Assembly (NCBI GenBank): GCA_963708245.1 | Contig: OY970201.1 | Coordinates: forward strand, 3,100,001-3,164,000 | Reading direction: 5' to 3' | DNA from: CAVYXK01 sp963708245 | GTDB lineage: Bacteria; Pseudomonadota; Alphaproteobacteria; Acetobacterales; Acetobacteraceae | DNA length: 64,000 nt | In this document: positions 44,394 through 54,121 of the stretch, one piece after another | Position numbering within the stretch: position 1 is the stretch's first letter | How the letters are laid out: each line of letters starts with the position of its first letter | The notes under the pieces: model-generated | The model's input: only the letters and a program-made list of their open reading frames with translations | Databases searched by the model: none | What the model was told of the DNA's origin: nothing | Program-made: the position numbers and the translations under genes

Positions 44394-45455
44394 CACCGGC
44401 CGCGCAGCACGGCACTGGGATCGCGCTCGATCGTCTGGGAGAAGCCTCGCAACGCGCTAGAGCTGGCTGCAAGGTCGCGCGCCGCTGCCTCCAGATCGCC
44501 GCGGAACTGCGTCCGTGAGCCGATGAGGCCGTTCAGCGATGCAACCAGCGCCTCCGTCTGGCGCGCAACCCGCTCGGCGGAGGTTAGCAGGCGCGACATC
44601 TCCGCGCCGCGGTCGTCAATTTGCCGGTGGGCGTCGCCAGCGAGATCGCCGATTTCGCCCAGGGTTTTTGACGTATCCCTTTGCAGTGCCGTCACCGCCT
44701 GCTCCGCCGCATCCGCGGCGTGCGCCCCGGCATCGATGTCGCGCTGCGCCCCCTGCAGCAGCGGATCGGCCGCTGCATCCAGCTTGGCTGTAACCTTCTC
44801 GATTCCGGCCAAGGTTTGCTGCATCGCGGCCATGATATCGCGGACCGGCACCTGCGACAGCGTTGCCCGAAGCCGCTCCAGGTCGGACGGCACAGTGGGG
44901 ATCTGTGGCAGGCCACCAGTATCAACAGCAATCAACGTTGCGCCTGTATCCGGGCGAAAACTTAGACCGACCCGAAGGTCGCCCGTAACGAAGCTGATCG
45001 GCTCGAGTTGCGCGCGCAGCCCTTGCGCCACCAGTCGCCGGATATCTAGTGTTGCGATCCTATCGCTTCGATCCCCGGCCTCCATCTGGTTCGCGGCCGA
45101 TCCCGCCATCCCGGTCGGGATCGAAGTGTCAGAGTCAGAACACTAGCTCGCCGCGGCTCCCACCGCCGTCCGCAGCATGCAGCCGCGCCGGAAGCAGCTC
45201 AATGACGACGGAAATCAGCGCCTTACCCGCCGGAGAGACGTGCACCGCGATGTCCCGGACCGTGCCAACATCGACGCCGCCAAGCGTGACGGGCGCCCCG
45301 ATATCGAGACCGGCAACGGATTCCTCGAAGGAAATGACGGCACGCCCGGTTCGAGCGAACAAATGGATTTGGCCGAAGAAAAGAATCGCAACCACCACGA
45401 GGGCCAGCGCTCCAACCATAAAGGCGCCGGTAACCTCCGGTCGTGGCCGCGTCAT
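44393..45455 (-). pseudogene. mlaD: MlaD-like MCE protein interrupted by a MITE
   Basis: The N-terminal part (45455 to about 45147) has one membrane helix (VTGAFMVGALALVVVAILFF) and the MCE domain (VAGLDIGAPVTLGGVDVGTV). The C-terminal part (45045-44393) is a long helical segment (VRDIMAAMQQTLAGIEKVTA). Between them lie the 93-bp MITE and its CTAG duplication. Removing 97 bp gives 966 bp, an unbroken 321-codon frame across GSRGE-LDIRRLVAQGL. The intact protein would carry lipids between membranes with MlaE and MlaF; as it stands it is truncated. Confidence 0.88.
45050..45142. repeat. 93-bp MITE, copy 2
   Basis: Identical over all 93 bases to 24816-24908 and again flanked by CTAG (45046-45049 and 45143-45146). 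It sits inside the MCE gene and brings stop codons into the reading frame. The identity of the copies implies recent movement. Confidence 0.9.
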
Positions 45456-46240
45456 GCGTGCGCCCCCTCGGCACTCCCAACATGTGCCCGCATCATGAAT
45501 GCGCGCACCGTCGGATGATCGCAGTGATCACGCAACTCGCGCGGCGCTCCGTGGGCGATGGCGCGGTGTGTTACGCCGTCCAGGAAAACGCCGTCATCGC
45601 AGATGGCTAGCAAGCTCGGCAGCTCGTGGCTGACTAGCACGATCGTCACGCCAAGGCCGTCGCGCAGTTCCATAATAAGCTCATCGAGCCGGCGCGAGGT
45701 AACCGGGTCCAAGCCCGACGACGGCTCGTCAAGGAATAGCACGTCCGGGTCAAGCGCCAGCGCACGGGCGAGCCCAGCGCGCTTGCGCATCCCGCCGGAA
45801 AGCTGCGCCGGCATCATGTTTGCGAACTCGGCCAGACCGACAAGGGATAGCTTCAGGCGAACGAGCGCCGCGGTCGCGGCAGCGCCAAGCCGTAAAGACA
45901 ACTGCAACGGCAGTGCAACGTTCTCAGCGAGTGTCATAGAACTCCAAAGAGCTCCGCTTTGAAATAGCACGCCGCAGCGACGCCCCAGCTCGGCTCGTCG
46001 GGACATGGACGCCGACCAGTAATCTTCCCCTTGCACAATTACTTTGCCTGCGCTCGGGCGCAGCAGCCCGACCATTGCCTTGAGCAGCGAGGTCTTTCCA
46101 CACCCGCTGCCGCCCATAATGCCGAAAATGGAGCCGGGCCTGACCGAGAAATTGAGATCGCACTGGATGAGCTGGCCGTCGAAGCCCAGCGCGAGCCCAC
46201 GCACCCCCAACCAACCCTGCGCTCCCTGCGTCTGCTCCAT
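45452..46240 (-). CDS. mlaF: MlaF-like ABC transporter ATPase
   Basis: A 262-residue ATPase of the MCE/Mla type. Walker A is MGGSGCGKTSLLKAM, the signature is QLSGGMRKRAGLARALAL, Walker B is DVLFLDEPSSGLDPVTSRRL, and the switch His is in VSHELPSLL. It powers phospholipid transport by the MlaE permease. Its stop overlaps the mlaD start (ATGA). Confidence 0.93.
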   Translation of the reverse strand: MEQTQGAQGWLGVRGLALGFDGQLIQCDLNFSVRPGSIFGIMGGSGCGKTSLLKAMVGLLRPSAGKVIVQGEDYWSASMSRRAELGRRCGVLFQSGALWSSMTLAENVALPLQLSLRLGAAATAALVRLKLSLVGLAEFANMMPAQLSGGMRKRAGLARALALDPDVLFLDEPSSGLDPVTSRRLDELIMELRDGLGVTIVLVSHELPSLLAICDDGVFLDGVTHRAIAHGAPRELRDHCDHPTVRAFMMRAHVGSAEGAHA

Positions 46241-46243
46241 CCG

Positions 46244-47458
46244 CTACATCCCGAGTGCATTGGTGCAGACGGCGAACACCGCATCTACCGCGATCACTCC
46301 GATGATCCCGACGACGACGGCGCTCGTTGCCGCACGGCCGACCTCTGCGGCATTACGCCCAGCCCTCAGCCCGACGTAACATCCGCAAAGCGCGACCACC
46401 GCGCCGAACGCCACGCTTTTGCACAGACCGATCTCGAACTGATAGAATTCGACCGCCCAGCGCAGCTGCGCGAGCCAAGCGCTGGCGGACAGGTCCAGCG
46501 TCAGCAGGCCAACCAGCAGGCCGCCGAGCAGGCCGATCGCGCAACCATAGACGTATAGCAGCGGCATCATCGCGATCATCGCTGTCACACGCGGCAGCAC
46601 CAGGTAATCCGGGACGGAAATGCCGACCACGCGGAGTGCATCGATCTCCTCGTTCGCCTCCATTGCCGCGATCTGCGCGGCATAGGCGCCCCCAGTCCGT
46701 CCGGCCATCACAATGGCGGTCATCACCGCCGCCATTTCCCGCGCCACGGCGACGCCCACGAGGTCCACGACGTATCGCTCGGCGCCGAATTGCCGAAGCT
46801 GGACCGCTCCGGTGAAGGCCAGAATGGCGCCCATAAGGAAGTTGACGATCGCGACAATACCCAAGGCCCCGATGCCAGCCTCGCGCATCAGCACCAGCAC
46901 ATCGACCAGGCGGGACTGCGCGCGTCGGGTCAGGACCGCGCCGCCGCTCAGCAACGTCTCGCCGAGCAATGCAACAGCGGCAGCCCCGGCGTCCCAGACG
47001 GCATATGCGGCATTGCCGACGCGCGGCAGGAACGAGGGGGCATGGGGCATGTCCTCCCGCACGGCACCGCCGCCTTCCCGGGCCAGAGTAAGAAGCCGCC
47101 GAGCGGACTCCGGCAGCCCAATTTTGTCGAGGATCAGCGCACCTCGCTCCTGGACTGCCTGCAGGAACACGATCAGGGCGCTGTCCCAGCGACCCAGCCC
47201 GCCTGTTTCGAAGCACAGGCGCGTCGCGCTCGCTGCTTCCGTAAGTACGGCTTGCACGTCGGCATCAGCGCGGACCCCAGTCTCCCGCACGATCCAGTCG
47301 CCGCTCAGGACGAGCGTCGCCGTCCCGCCAGCCCGTTCCAACCACCAGGCGGGAGGAGCCGGGGCACTCAGCGCCGCAGCCCCGCGGGAAGCTTGTCTCA
47401 GTGCTGGGCTCTCGGGCCGCTTCTCCGCGCCGCTGCGCCCCGACAATGTCAGAACCAC
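46244..47458 (-). CDS. mlaE: MlaE-like permease with N-terminal STAS domain
   Basis: A 404-residue protein. Residues about 45-120 look like a STAS domain (GTATLVLSGDWIVRETG), followed by the MlaE permease domain: FLMGAILAFTGAVQLRQFGA, REMAAVMTAIVMAGRTGGAY AAQIAAMEANEEIDALRVVG and a C-terminal membrane block. STAS-MlaE fusions are known in proteobacteria. It overlaps the end of the upstream secreted-protein gene by 10 bases. Confidence 0.92.
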   Translation of the reverse strand: MVLTLSGRSGAEKRPESPALRQASRGAAALSAPAPPAWWLERAGGTATLVLSGDWIVRETGVRADADVQAVLTEAASATRLCFETGGLGRWDSALIVFLQAVQERGALILDKIGLPESARRLLTLAREGGGAVREDMPHAPSFLPRVGNAAYAVWDAGAAAVALLGETLLSGGAVLTRRAQSRLVDVLVLMREAGIGALGIVAIVNFLMGAILAFTGAVQLRQFGAERYVVDLVGVAVAREMAAVMTAIVMAGRTGGAYAAQIAAMEANEEIDALRVVGISVPDYLVLPRVTAMIAMMPLLYVYGCAIGLLGGLLVGLLTLDLSASAWLAQLRWAVEFYQFEIGLCKSVAFGAVVALCGCYVGLRAGRNAAEVGRAATSAVVVGIIGVIAVDAVFAVCTNALGM

Positions 47459-48078
47459 CTCTTCGGGGCCCGCTCGATCGAGACGGCCAAGGCCTGACTG
47501 ATCACGGCGGTAACGGTGTCGCCCACCTTGAGCGAGCCGAGCATGGCGATGCGCGACGGATCGGTGACATCGATCGTGTAGATGCCGCCTCCAGACGGGC
47601 TCACCAGGTCAACGCGGTGCGCCGCCAGATCGATCCCAACGATGGCCCCACTGATCCTGGTCAGGCGGACGCCGACTCCACCCGGAGCCTGTGCCGACTG
47701 GGCGACGAGCTGAGTGATCTGGTCATCGGTTGCCGGCGTGCCGTTGCCGCCTGTTGGCGGTCTCACCATGAACGCGACCGAACGGTAATATTGGGCGTTG
47801 ACTCTGTCGCCTACCCTCAGCTTCTCCAGGCGCACGGCGGGGCCGGCCGTCAGTGTCACTTTGTCGCCCGATGCGCCGACGAGCGTCACAGTCCGTGTCT
47901 TCGTATTAATGGCCGTGATCTTGGCCTGGAGCGTGGCCAATTCCGACTCTGGTATTAGGTTGGTGACAGTGCTTTGTGCCGCTGCGGCATGCGACAGCGT
48001 GATCGACAGGCTAGGCGCAGCACACGCGATCAGTGCTGCCGGCACAGCGGTTGAGAGCGAGGTGCGACGTTTCATCAA
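47449..48078 (-). CDS. Secreted protein at the head of the mla operon
   Basis: A 209-residue protein with a signal peptide (ALIACAAPSLSITLSHAAAA) and two similar beta-rich units (KITAINTKTRTVTLVGASGD KVTL; RISGAIVGIDLAAHRVDLVS), suggestive of small beta-barrel repeats as in DUF5666-like proteins. It overlaps mlaE, so both are probably co-transcribed. Function unknown. Confidence 0.7.
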   Translation of the reverse strand: MMKRRTSLSTAVPAALIACAAPSLSITLSHAAAAQSTVTNLIPESELATLQAKITAINTKTRTVTLVGASGDKVTLTAGPAVRLEKLRVGDRVNAQYYRSVAFMVRPPTGGNGTPATDDQITQLVAQSAQAPGGVGVRLTRISGAIVGIDLAAHRVDLVSPSGGGIYTIDVTDPSRIAMLGSLKVGDTVTAVISQALAVSIERAPKRWF

Positions 48079-48310
48079 TCTGGTCCCCGTCGGTTATTGA
48101 TCGGCTTTCGTGCGACAAGAAGCCCGTGCCGGGGCGTTGTTCGGCCCCTATAGTAGTAGAGGTGCGCCGCCTTCCGCTATGCTGATTTGGCAAACACAGG
48201 CGCCTGGCGACCGATGCTAACTGATTTCGGTCGTTGCTTAACCATGTGGGTCGCCGCCAGGCACGCTCCAGGGGCCGTAAACGGTTTTGTCAGCGATCCC
48301 GCCTTGTGCA

Positions 48311-48800
48311 TCAGTCGCCGCTCGGGCTGAGGAGCATTCCGCTTACGCGGCTTCCAAGATACGGAGAGCGGTGACTGTTCGGCGCATGTTGTGAAGGCGC
48401 CACGTGAAGGCAGGGACGAAGTTCATCGTGGCTTCGGCAATATCGCTTTGCTGATGCAGTGTTCTCCAAGCCGAGCATCGGTCGACATCGGCTCTTGATG
48501 CCGCGGTGATCCTGCTCGATACGGTTATTGAGGTAGTTGTTCGACCGATGCCGCACGCGCTCGCCGAGCATCGTGCGGATCGCCCGGGGATACGTGTCGT
48601 GACCGTCAGTCGTGACCCGGTCCGGCATGACGCCCGTCACCGTCTTTGCCGATCGAAAGAAAGCCTCGGCGGCGACGAGGTCGCGGTGCTCACTCAGCAT
48701 CACGTCACCCAGGGCCGCCGTCGCGATCTATCGCGCGATAGAGGTACTTCCAACGGCCGTGCACCCGGACGTCGGGGTGCCGCCATCGTGCCCTGCCATT
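48311..48800 (-). pseudogene. IS6-family transposase remnant
   Basis: A frame near 48790-48740 reads VHGRWKYLYRAIDRDGG, then shifts one frame to LSEHRDLVAAEAFFRSAKTV and RVTTDGHDTYPRAIRTMLGE, ending HRSNNYLNNRIEQDHRGIKS R, the D and E of the IS6 DDE site. The N-terminal third is missing and the C-terminus is frameshifted. Inactive. Confidence 0.82.
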
Positions 48801-48927
48801 CCTGTTGCACTGGCCACACTACAAGATGTGGGGGTCGCTTGGGAGTCCGGCACAACTGATCGGTTGCACGGAATTGGTGTACTAGGTGATTGACTTCGCT
48901 TGGAGCGATAACTAAACAACGTTCACT

Positions 48928-49569
48928 ATGAGCGCGCCACTAGAAGCGGAACTGCCGCGCAGCCGCAAACCACGCGGCCAGGGCGCATCCCGCCGCGGGG
49001 AGATCCTGGCGGCAGCGAAGCGCCTGTTCGCGGAGGAAGGTTACGGCTCGGCAACAATGCGCCGGATCGCTGCCGCGGTCGGCGTGTCAGGTGCCGCGCT
49101 CTATGTCTATTTTCCGGACAAAGAGGCGATCCTGCATGCGATCGCCGAGGAGACGTTCGCCGAACTGCTGGCGGCGCTCGAAGCTTCGCAGCGCTCCGGC
49201 GACGACCCGCTGCAGCGCCTACGGGAAGGGTTACGGGCGTACATCGCGTTCGGCCGGGAACGGCCGGACGCGTATCGCGTGACGTTCCTGAGCAAAATGA
49301 TGCAACTGCCCTCCCCCGGCCGGCAATGCGCCGATATCGAGGCAGCAGACCGCTCCTTCGCAATTCTGGAACGCGGCGTCGCCGGGCTGACGGAGTGCGG
49401 CATCTTTGCACCTGGGAACTCGGTGCTGGCCGCCGAGGCTCTGTGGGCTTGCGTCCACGGCGCCACGACGCTGCTGCTGGACCATGCTGAGCACCTGGAG
49501 TCCGACCCCGACACGTTGGCGGCGACAGTCGTTGACACGGCTATCCGCGGTCTGATGGCGGCTCGATAG
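48928..49569 (+). CDS. TetR-family regulator, likely repressor of the RND pump
   Basis: A 213-residue protein. The DNA-binding domain is RRGEILAAAKRLFAEEGYGS ATMRRIAAAVGVSGAALYVY FPDKEAILHAI; the C-terminal ligand domain is of the TetR_C type. It is 127 bases upstream of the membrane-fusion-protein gene on the same strand, a common layout for a locally acting efflux regulator. Ligand unknown. Confidence 0.92.
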   Translation: MSAPLEAELPRSRKPRGQGASRRGEILAAAKRLFAEEGYGSATMRRIAAAVGVSGAALYVYFPDKEAILHAIAEETFAELLAALEASQRSGDDPLQRLREGLRAYIAFGRERPDAYRVTFLSKMMQLPSPGRQCADIEAADRSFAILERGVAGLTECGIFAPGNSVLAAEALWACVHGATTLLLDHAEHLESDPDTLAATVVDTAIRGLMAAR

Positions 49570-49696
49570 CGGAATGGCGGCGCCCCTCAGGCGATTGGCC
49601 TGCCGGGCAAAGTTGCCTTACATTTGCCTTATGACCATTGTTAACTGAACATCGTTGATATAACCTTCAGCGGATTGACAGCCTGGAGGAGCGCCG

Positions 49697-50803
49697 ATGC
49701 CTCGCCCCCTTCCCCTCGTCCCCACAGCAGCGCTGCTGACTGCCCTGACGCTCGCCGCTTGTGACCACGCACCCGCCCAGACCCGGACAACGAATGCGCC
49801 GGTGCCGGTTCGGGTCGCGCCGGTCGTATTCACGGCCCGGCAATTGGTGCTGACACTTTCAGGCTCCGTGCAGGCCCGCACGCTCGCCGACCTGGCATTC
49901 CGCGTCGGCGGCAAGGTGGTGGACCGGCCGGTCGATGTGGGCGATCACGTGCGCGCCGGGCAAGTGTTGGCGCGCCTGGACCAGGCGGATCTAGAGCTGT
50001 CATTCGAGGCGGCGGCGAGCGCGCTGCAGTCGGCGATTGCCGATGCCGCCAGGGCTCGGGCGGATTTCAGCCGGTACGAGCAGCTTGGCCGAAATTCGCC
50101 TGCGTTTCTGGTTTCGGAATACGATAGCCGCCTCTCCGCGATGCGGATGGCCGATGCGCGGCTGTTGCAGGCGCAGCGCCAGCTTGCGCTGGCCAAGGAC
50201 CAGCTCAACTACGGCACGCTGACGGCAGACGCGGACGGCGTCATCACCGCACTATCGGTGCAAGTGGGGCAAGTGGTGGCCTCCGGCCAGACGGTCGCGA
50301 GGCTGGCACACACCGCGCAGATTGAGGTGGTGGTCGACGTGCCGGAAGACCGGCTGCCAGATGTGCGCAGCACCGCCGGCATCGAAATCAGTTTATGGGC
50401 CGATCCCGGTCGTAAGCTGGCCGGCCGCTTGCGCGAGATCGGCGCGCAGGCGGACGCGGCGAGTCGCACCTTCGCGGTGAAGGTGACGGTGCTCGACCCG
50501 CCGCCGGACCTGCTCGCATTAGGCATGACAGCCACTGTGCGGTTCGTGGCGCCGCCGCGCACCCCGGTCGCGATCCTGCCGGCGACCGCCATCACCGACC
50601 ATGACGGCGCACCAGCGGTCTGGGTGTTCGACCAGAAGGCGGAGCACGCGACGCTGCGGCAGGTGAAGATTGCCGGCTACGACGGGGACGGTTCGGTCAC
50701 GATCGCGTCCGGGTTAGCGGCTGGCGAGCAGATCGTGACTGCCGGCGCGTCGGAGATCGACCCCGGCATGCGCCTCGTCGCCTGGGCGGGAGCGGCGCGA
50801 TGA
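49697..50803 (+). CDS. RND efflux periplasmic adaptor (membrane fusion protein)
   Basis: A 368-residue lipoprotein (lipobox LAAC at residues 19-22). The lipoyl half-motifs are FRVGGKVVDRPVDVGDHVRA GQVLARLDQADLELSFEA and GVITALSVQVGQVVASGQTV ARLAH, with a helical hairpin between. Links the inner-membrane pump to an outer-membrane channel. Its stop overlaps the pump start (ATGA). No outer-membrane factor gene is seen here. Confidence 0.93.
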   Translation: MPRPLPLVPTAALLTALTLAACDHAPAQTRTTNAPVPVRVAPVVFTARQLVLTLSGSVQARTLADLAFRVGGKVVDRPVDVGDHVRAGQVLARLDQADLELSFEAAASALQSAIADAARARADFSRYEQLGRNSPAFLVSEYDSRLSAMRMADARLLQAQRQLALAKDQLNYGTLTADADGVITALSVQVGQVVASGQTVARLAHTAQIEVVVDVPEDRLPDVRSTAGIEISLWADPGRKLAGRLREIGAQADAASRTFAVKVTVLDPPPDLLALGMTATVRFVAPPRTPVAILPATAITDHDGAPAVWVFDQKAEHATLRQVKIAGYDGDGSVTIASGLAAGEQIVTAGASEIDPGMRLVAWAGAAR

Positions 50804-53800
50804 CCGCGCCCGGACGCATGAATCTCTCGGCCTGGGCGCTGCAGCATCGGACGCTGACCTTGTTTGCGATGCTCGCCGTCGCGGCTAGCGGCATTTGGGC
50901 CTATTTCTCGCTTGGCCGCGCGGAAGACCCGCCGTTCACCATCAAGCAGATGGTGATCTTGGCCGACTGGCCCGGTGCCTCGGCGGACGAGATGATGCGC
51001 GAGGTTACCGATCGGATCGAGCGCAAGCTCGAGGAGGTGCCCTATCTCGATTACACCCAAAGCTACAGCCAACCGGGCCATGCGACTGTCACGGTCTCGC
51101 TGAAGGACAGCACGCCGCCGGGCATGGTGCCCGATCTCTGGTACCAGGTGCGGAAGAAGATCGGTGACATTCAGCAGACGCTGCCACAGGGCGTGCAGGG
51201 ACCAGTCTTCAACGACGAGTTCGGTGATGTGTTTGGCATCGTCTATGCCGTTACCGGAGACGGTTTCACGCTGCCGCAGCTCAAACATGTCGCAGAGGAT
51301 ATCCGCGAGCAGCTTCTGTCCGTACCCGGTGTCGGCAAGATCGACCTGATCGGCACGCAGGACGAGCGCGTCTATATTGATTTTTCCTACCGCAAACTCG
51401 CACAGCTCGGGCTCACTGCGCAGGATGTCTTCGCTGCCGTGCAGCGTCAGAACAGTGTGGTGGCGGGCGGTTTCGTCGATACGCCACACGATCGCATCTA
51501 TGTCCGCACCTCGGGCGCACCGGATGCACCGGCCGCGCTCGCATCGCTGCCGGTGCAGGTGCACGGCCATCTTGTGCCGCTGCGCGACCTCGTCACCATC
51601 CGGCGCGGCACTGTGGAGCCGCCGGTCTCCACGATGCGGTTCGGCGGCAAGCCGGCGCTGGGTCTGGCGATCTCCATGGCTGATGGTGGAAACATCCTGG
51701 ACCTCGGGCGCGCGCTGGCCATGCGGGCCGCGCAGATCGCGCCGACTCTGCCGCTGGGCGTGCAAATGGCGCGCGTGAACGACCAATCCGAGGTGGTGGC
51801 CAAGGATGTCGGCGACTTCCAGGAATCATTCCTGGAAGCATTGGCGATCGTGTTGCTGGTGAGCTTCGTGAGCCTTGGCTGGCGCACCGGCCTCGTTGTC
51901 GCGATCACCGTACCTCTGGTGCTGGCCGGCGTGCTGGTGGGCATGAAGCTGATCGGCATCGACCTGCAGCGCATCTCGTTGGGTGCGATGATCATTGCAC
52001 TAGGCTTGCTGGTGGATGACGCGATCATCGCGATCGAGATGATGACGGTAAAGCTGGAACAGGGCTGGGACCGGCTGCGTGCCGGCAGCTTCGCCTTCAC
52101 CTCCACCGCGTTCCCGATGCTGACGGGAACGTTGGTGACGGCAGTCGGCTACCTACCGATCGGACTTGCGCAGTCCAGTACCGGCGAATACACGCGCGAC
52201 ATCTTCCGGGTGGTCGGGCTGGCCCTGATCCTGTCATGGTTCGTTGCGGTGCTGTTCGTGCCCTATCTCGGCGCACGCCTGCTGCCCGGACCGAAGCCGC
52301 ACGCCATGCAGCACGATGTGTACGACACGCGGATCTACAACCGCTTCCGCCGCGTGGTCGCGTGGTGTGTGCGCCGGCGTTGGATCGTGATCAGCAGCAC
52401 AGTCGCCGCGTTTGTATTTTCTGTCGCCGGCTTTATGCGCGTGCCGCAGCAATTCTTCCCCGCCTCGGACCGGCTGGAGGTGATGGTGGACGTGCGTCTG
52501 CCGGAGGGCAGCTCCTTCGCAGCAACGGCCGCCGAAGTGGCGCAGCTCGAGGCGGCGCTGAAGCGGAACGATGGCATCGCTTCCTACGTCGTCTATACCG
52601 GCACCGGCAGCCCGCGCTACTTCCTTGCCTCGTCGCCCGAGCTGGACAACCCGAACTACGCGCAGTTCGTCATCAACATGAAATCCGTGCCGGCGCGAGA
52701 GGCGCTGCTGCACGAGCTGACGGCGCTATCGGACAGCGGCGCGTTCCCCGGCGTGCGGCTGCGCGTTTCTCGTCTGGAGCTGGGACCGCCGGTGGGCTAC
52801 CCGGTGCAGTTCCGCATCGTCGGCCCTGACCCGATGGAGCTGCGCCGTATCGCCCGTGATGTGCGGACCGTGATGCGCGCCAATCCGCATATTCGCAATG
52901 TCAGCGACAATTGGGGCAACCCGTCGAAAATGGTCGATGTCGAGGTCGATCAGGACAAGGCGCGGCTGCTCGGTCTTTCGAGCGAGGATATTGCCACGAC
53001 ACTGCAGACACTGCAGCAGGGCGTGACGATCACTCAGTACCGCCAGGGCACCGATCTGATCCCAGTTGTTGCCCGCGCTGATGCGCATGAGCGGCAGGAT
53101 CTTGCGGGGCTTGCAGACGCGGATATCACCGCATCGGATGGCCATGCAGTGCCGCTCGGGCAGGTTGCGCGCATCCGCTACGGGCTGGAGTCGCCGACGC
53201 TGTGGCGACGCAACCGCACACCGATGCTGATCGTACGCAGCGACATCGCCGATGCCACGCAGGCACCGGTGGTGACGACGCAAATCCTGCCGGAACTCGC
53301 CGCGATCAAGGCATCGCTACCCACAGGCTACCGAATCGAGACAGCTGGGGCGGTTGAGGAGAGCGGGAAGGGACAGAACTCGGTGAACGCGGTCATGCCG
53401 CTGATGGTGCTGGTGATGCTGTCGCTGCTGATCGTGCAACTGCAAAGCTTTGGCCACGTGCTGATGGTTCTGCTGACCGCGCCGCTCGGGCTGATCGGGG
53501 TTGCCGCGGCGCTGCTTGCGACCGGCGCGCCCTTCGGCTTCGTGGCGATGCTCGGCTTCATCGCGCTGGCCGGCATCATCATGCGCAACTCCGTGATCTT
53601 GGTCGATCAGATCGAGCAGGACATCAGCGCAGGCCTTTCACCGGCCGAGGCGATCGTGGAAGCAACCGTGCGCCGAGCACGGCCGATCCTTCTGACGGCG
53701 GTAGCGGCGATCCTGGGCCTGTTGCCGCTGGCATTCTCGGTGTTCTGGGGCCCTATGGCGATCGCGATCATGGGCGGACTGCTGAGCGCCACGTTGCTGA

Positions 53801-53922
53801 CGCTGTGCTTCGTGCCAGCGCTGTATGCCGGGTGGGCACGGGTGGGGCGGAAAAGTGTCGCTGCGCAGAGCCGATGGCTATCCGGCCGGCGTGCGGTAGA
53901 ACCCGCGACGTCAGCACACTAG
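50800..53922 (+). CDS. RND multidrug efflux pump (AcrB/MexK-like)
   Basis: A 1040-residue transporter with 12 membrane segments and two large periplasmic loops. TM4 carries the proton-relay Asp pair in LGLLVDDAIIAIEMM. Other hallmarks are FSLGRAEDPPFTIKQMVILA DWPGASADEM, VRTSGAPDAP, and the C-terminal-half GFIALAGIIMRNSVILVDQI EQD. Probably exports hydrophobic compounds; specificity unknown. Co-transcribed with the adaptor gene. Confidence 0.95.
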   Translation: MTAPGRMNLSAWALQHRTLTLFAMLAVAASGIWAYFSLGRAEDPPFTIKQMVILADWPGASADEMMREVTDRIERKLEEVPYLDYTQSYSQPGHATVTVSLKDSTPPGMVPDLWYQVRKKIGDIQQTLPQGVQGPVFNDEFGDVFGIVYAVTGDGFTLPQLKHVAEDIREQLLSVPGVGKIDLIGTQDERVYIDFSYRKLAQLGLTAQDVFAAVQRQNSVVAGGFVDTPHDRIYVRTSGAPDAPAALASLPVQVHGHLVPLRDLVTIRRGTVEPPVSTMRFGGKPALGLAISMADGGNILDLGRALAMRAAQIAPTLPLGVQMARVNDQSEVVAKDVGDFQESFLEALAIVLLVSFVSLGWRTGLVVAITVPLVLAGVLVGMKLIGIDLQRISLGAMIIALGLLVDDAIIAIEMMTVKLEQGWDRLRAGSFAFTSTAFPMLTGTLVTAVGYLPIGLAQSSTGEYTRDIFRVVGLALILSWFVAVLFVPYLGARLLPGPKPHAMQHDVYDTRIYNRFRRVVAWCVRRRWIVISSTVAAFVFSVAGFMRVPQQFFPASDRLEVMVDVRLPEGSSFAATAAEVAQLEAALKRNDGIASYVVYTGTGSPRYFLASSPELDNPNYAQFVINMKSVPAREALLHELTALSDSGAFPGVRLRVSRLELGPPVGYPVQFRIVGPDPMELRRIARDVRTVMRANPHIRNVSDNWGNPSKMVDVEVDQDKARLLGLSSEDIATTLQTLQQGVTITQYRQGTDLIPVVARADAHERQDLAGLADADITASDGHAVPLGQVARIRYGLESPTLWRRNRTPMLIVRSDIADATQAPVVTTQILPELAAIKASLPTGYRIETAGAVEESGKGQNSVNAVMPLMVLVMLSLLIVQLQSFGHVLMVLLTAPLGLIGVAAALLATGAPFGFVAMLGFIALAGIIMRNSVILVDQIEQDISAGLSPAEAIVEATVRRARPILLTAVAAILGLLPLAFSVFWGPMAIAIMGGLLSATLLTLCFVPALYAGWARVGRKSVAAQSRWLSGRRAVEPATSAH

Positions 53923-54121
53923 AACCGCACGTGAAGTGTGAGGCTACTTGGCGCGGAATTGGCGATGACACGCACCACAGGGCGGACGCGTGTATAGCAG
54001 CGCTGATCGCGGTGGATCATCAGGCGACGATCGACATCGGGGAGCCGCCGCCGATCCGCTTGGACTGAGCCGGTGACGACCACCTTGTCGGCAAACTGGC
54101 CGTGCAGACGATGGGCCATGA

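Noticed and set aside
50677..51786. 369-residue minus-strand ORF over the RND genes
   Set aside because: Antisense shadow of the adaptor and pump genes; no natural protein features.
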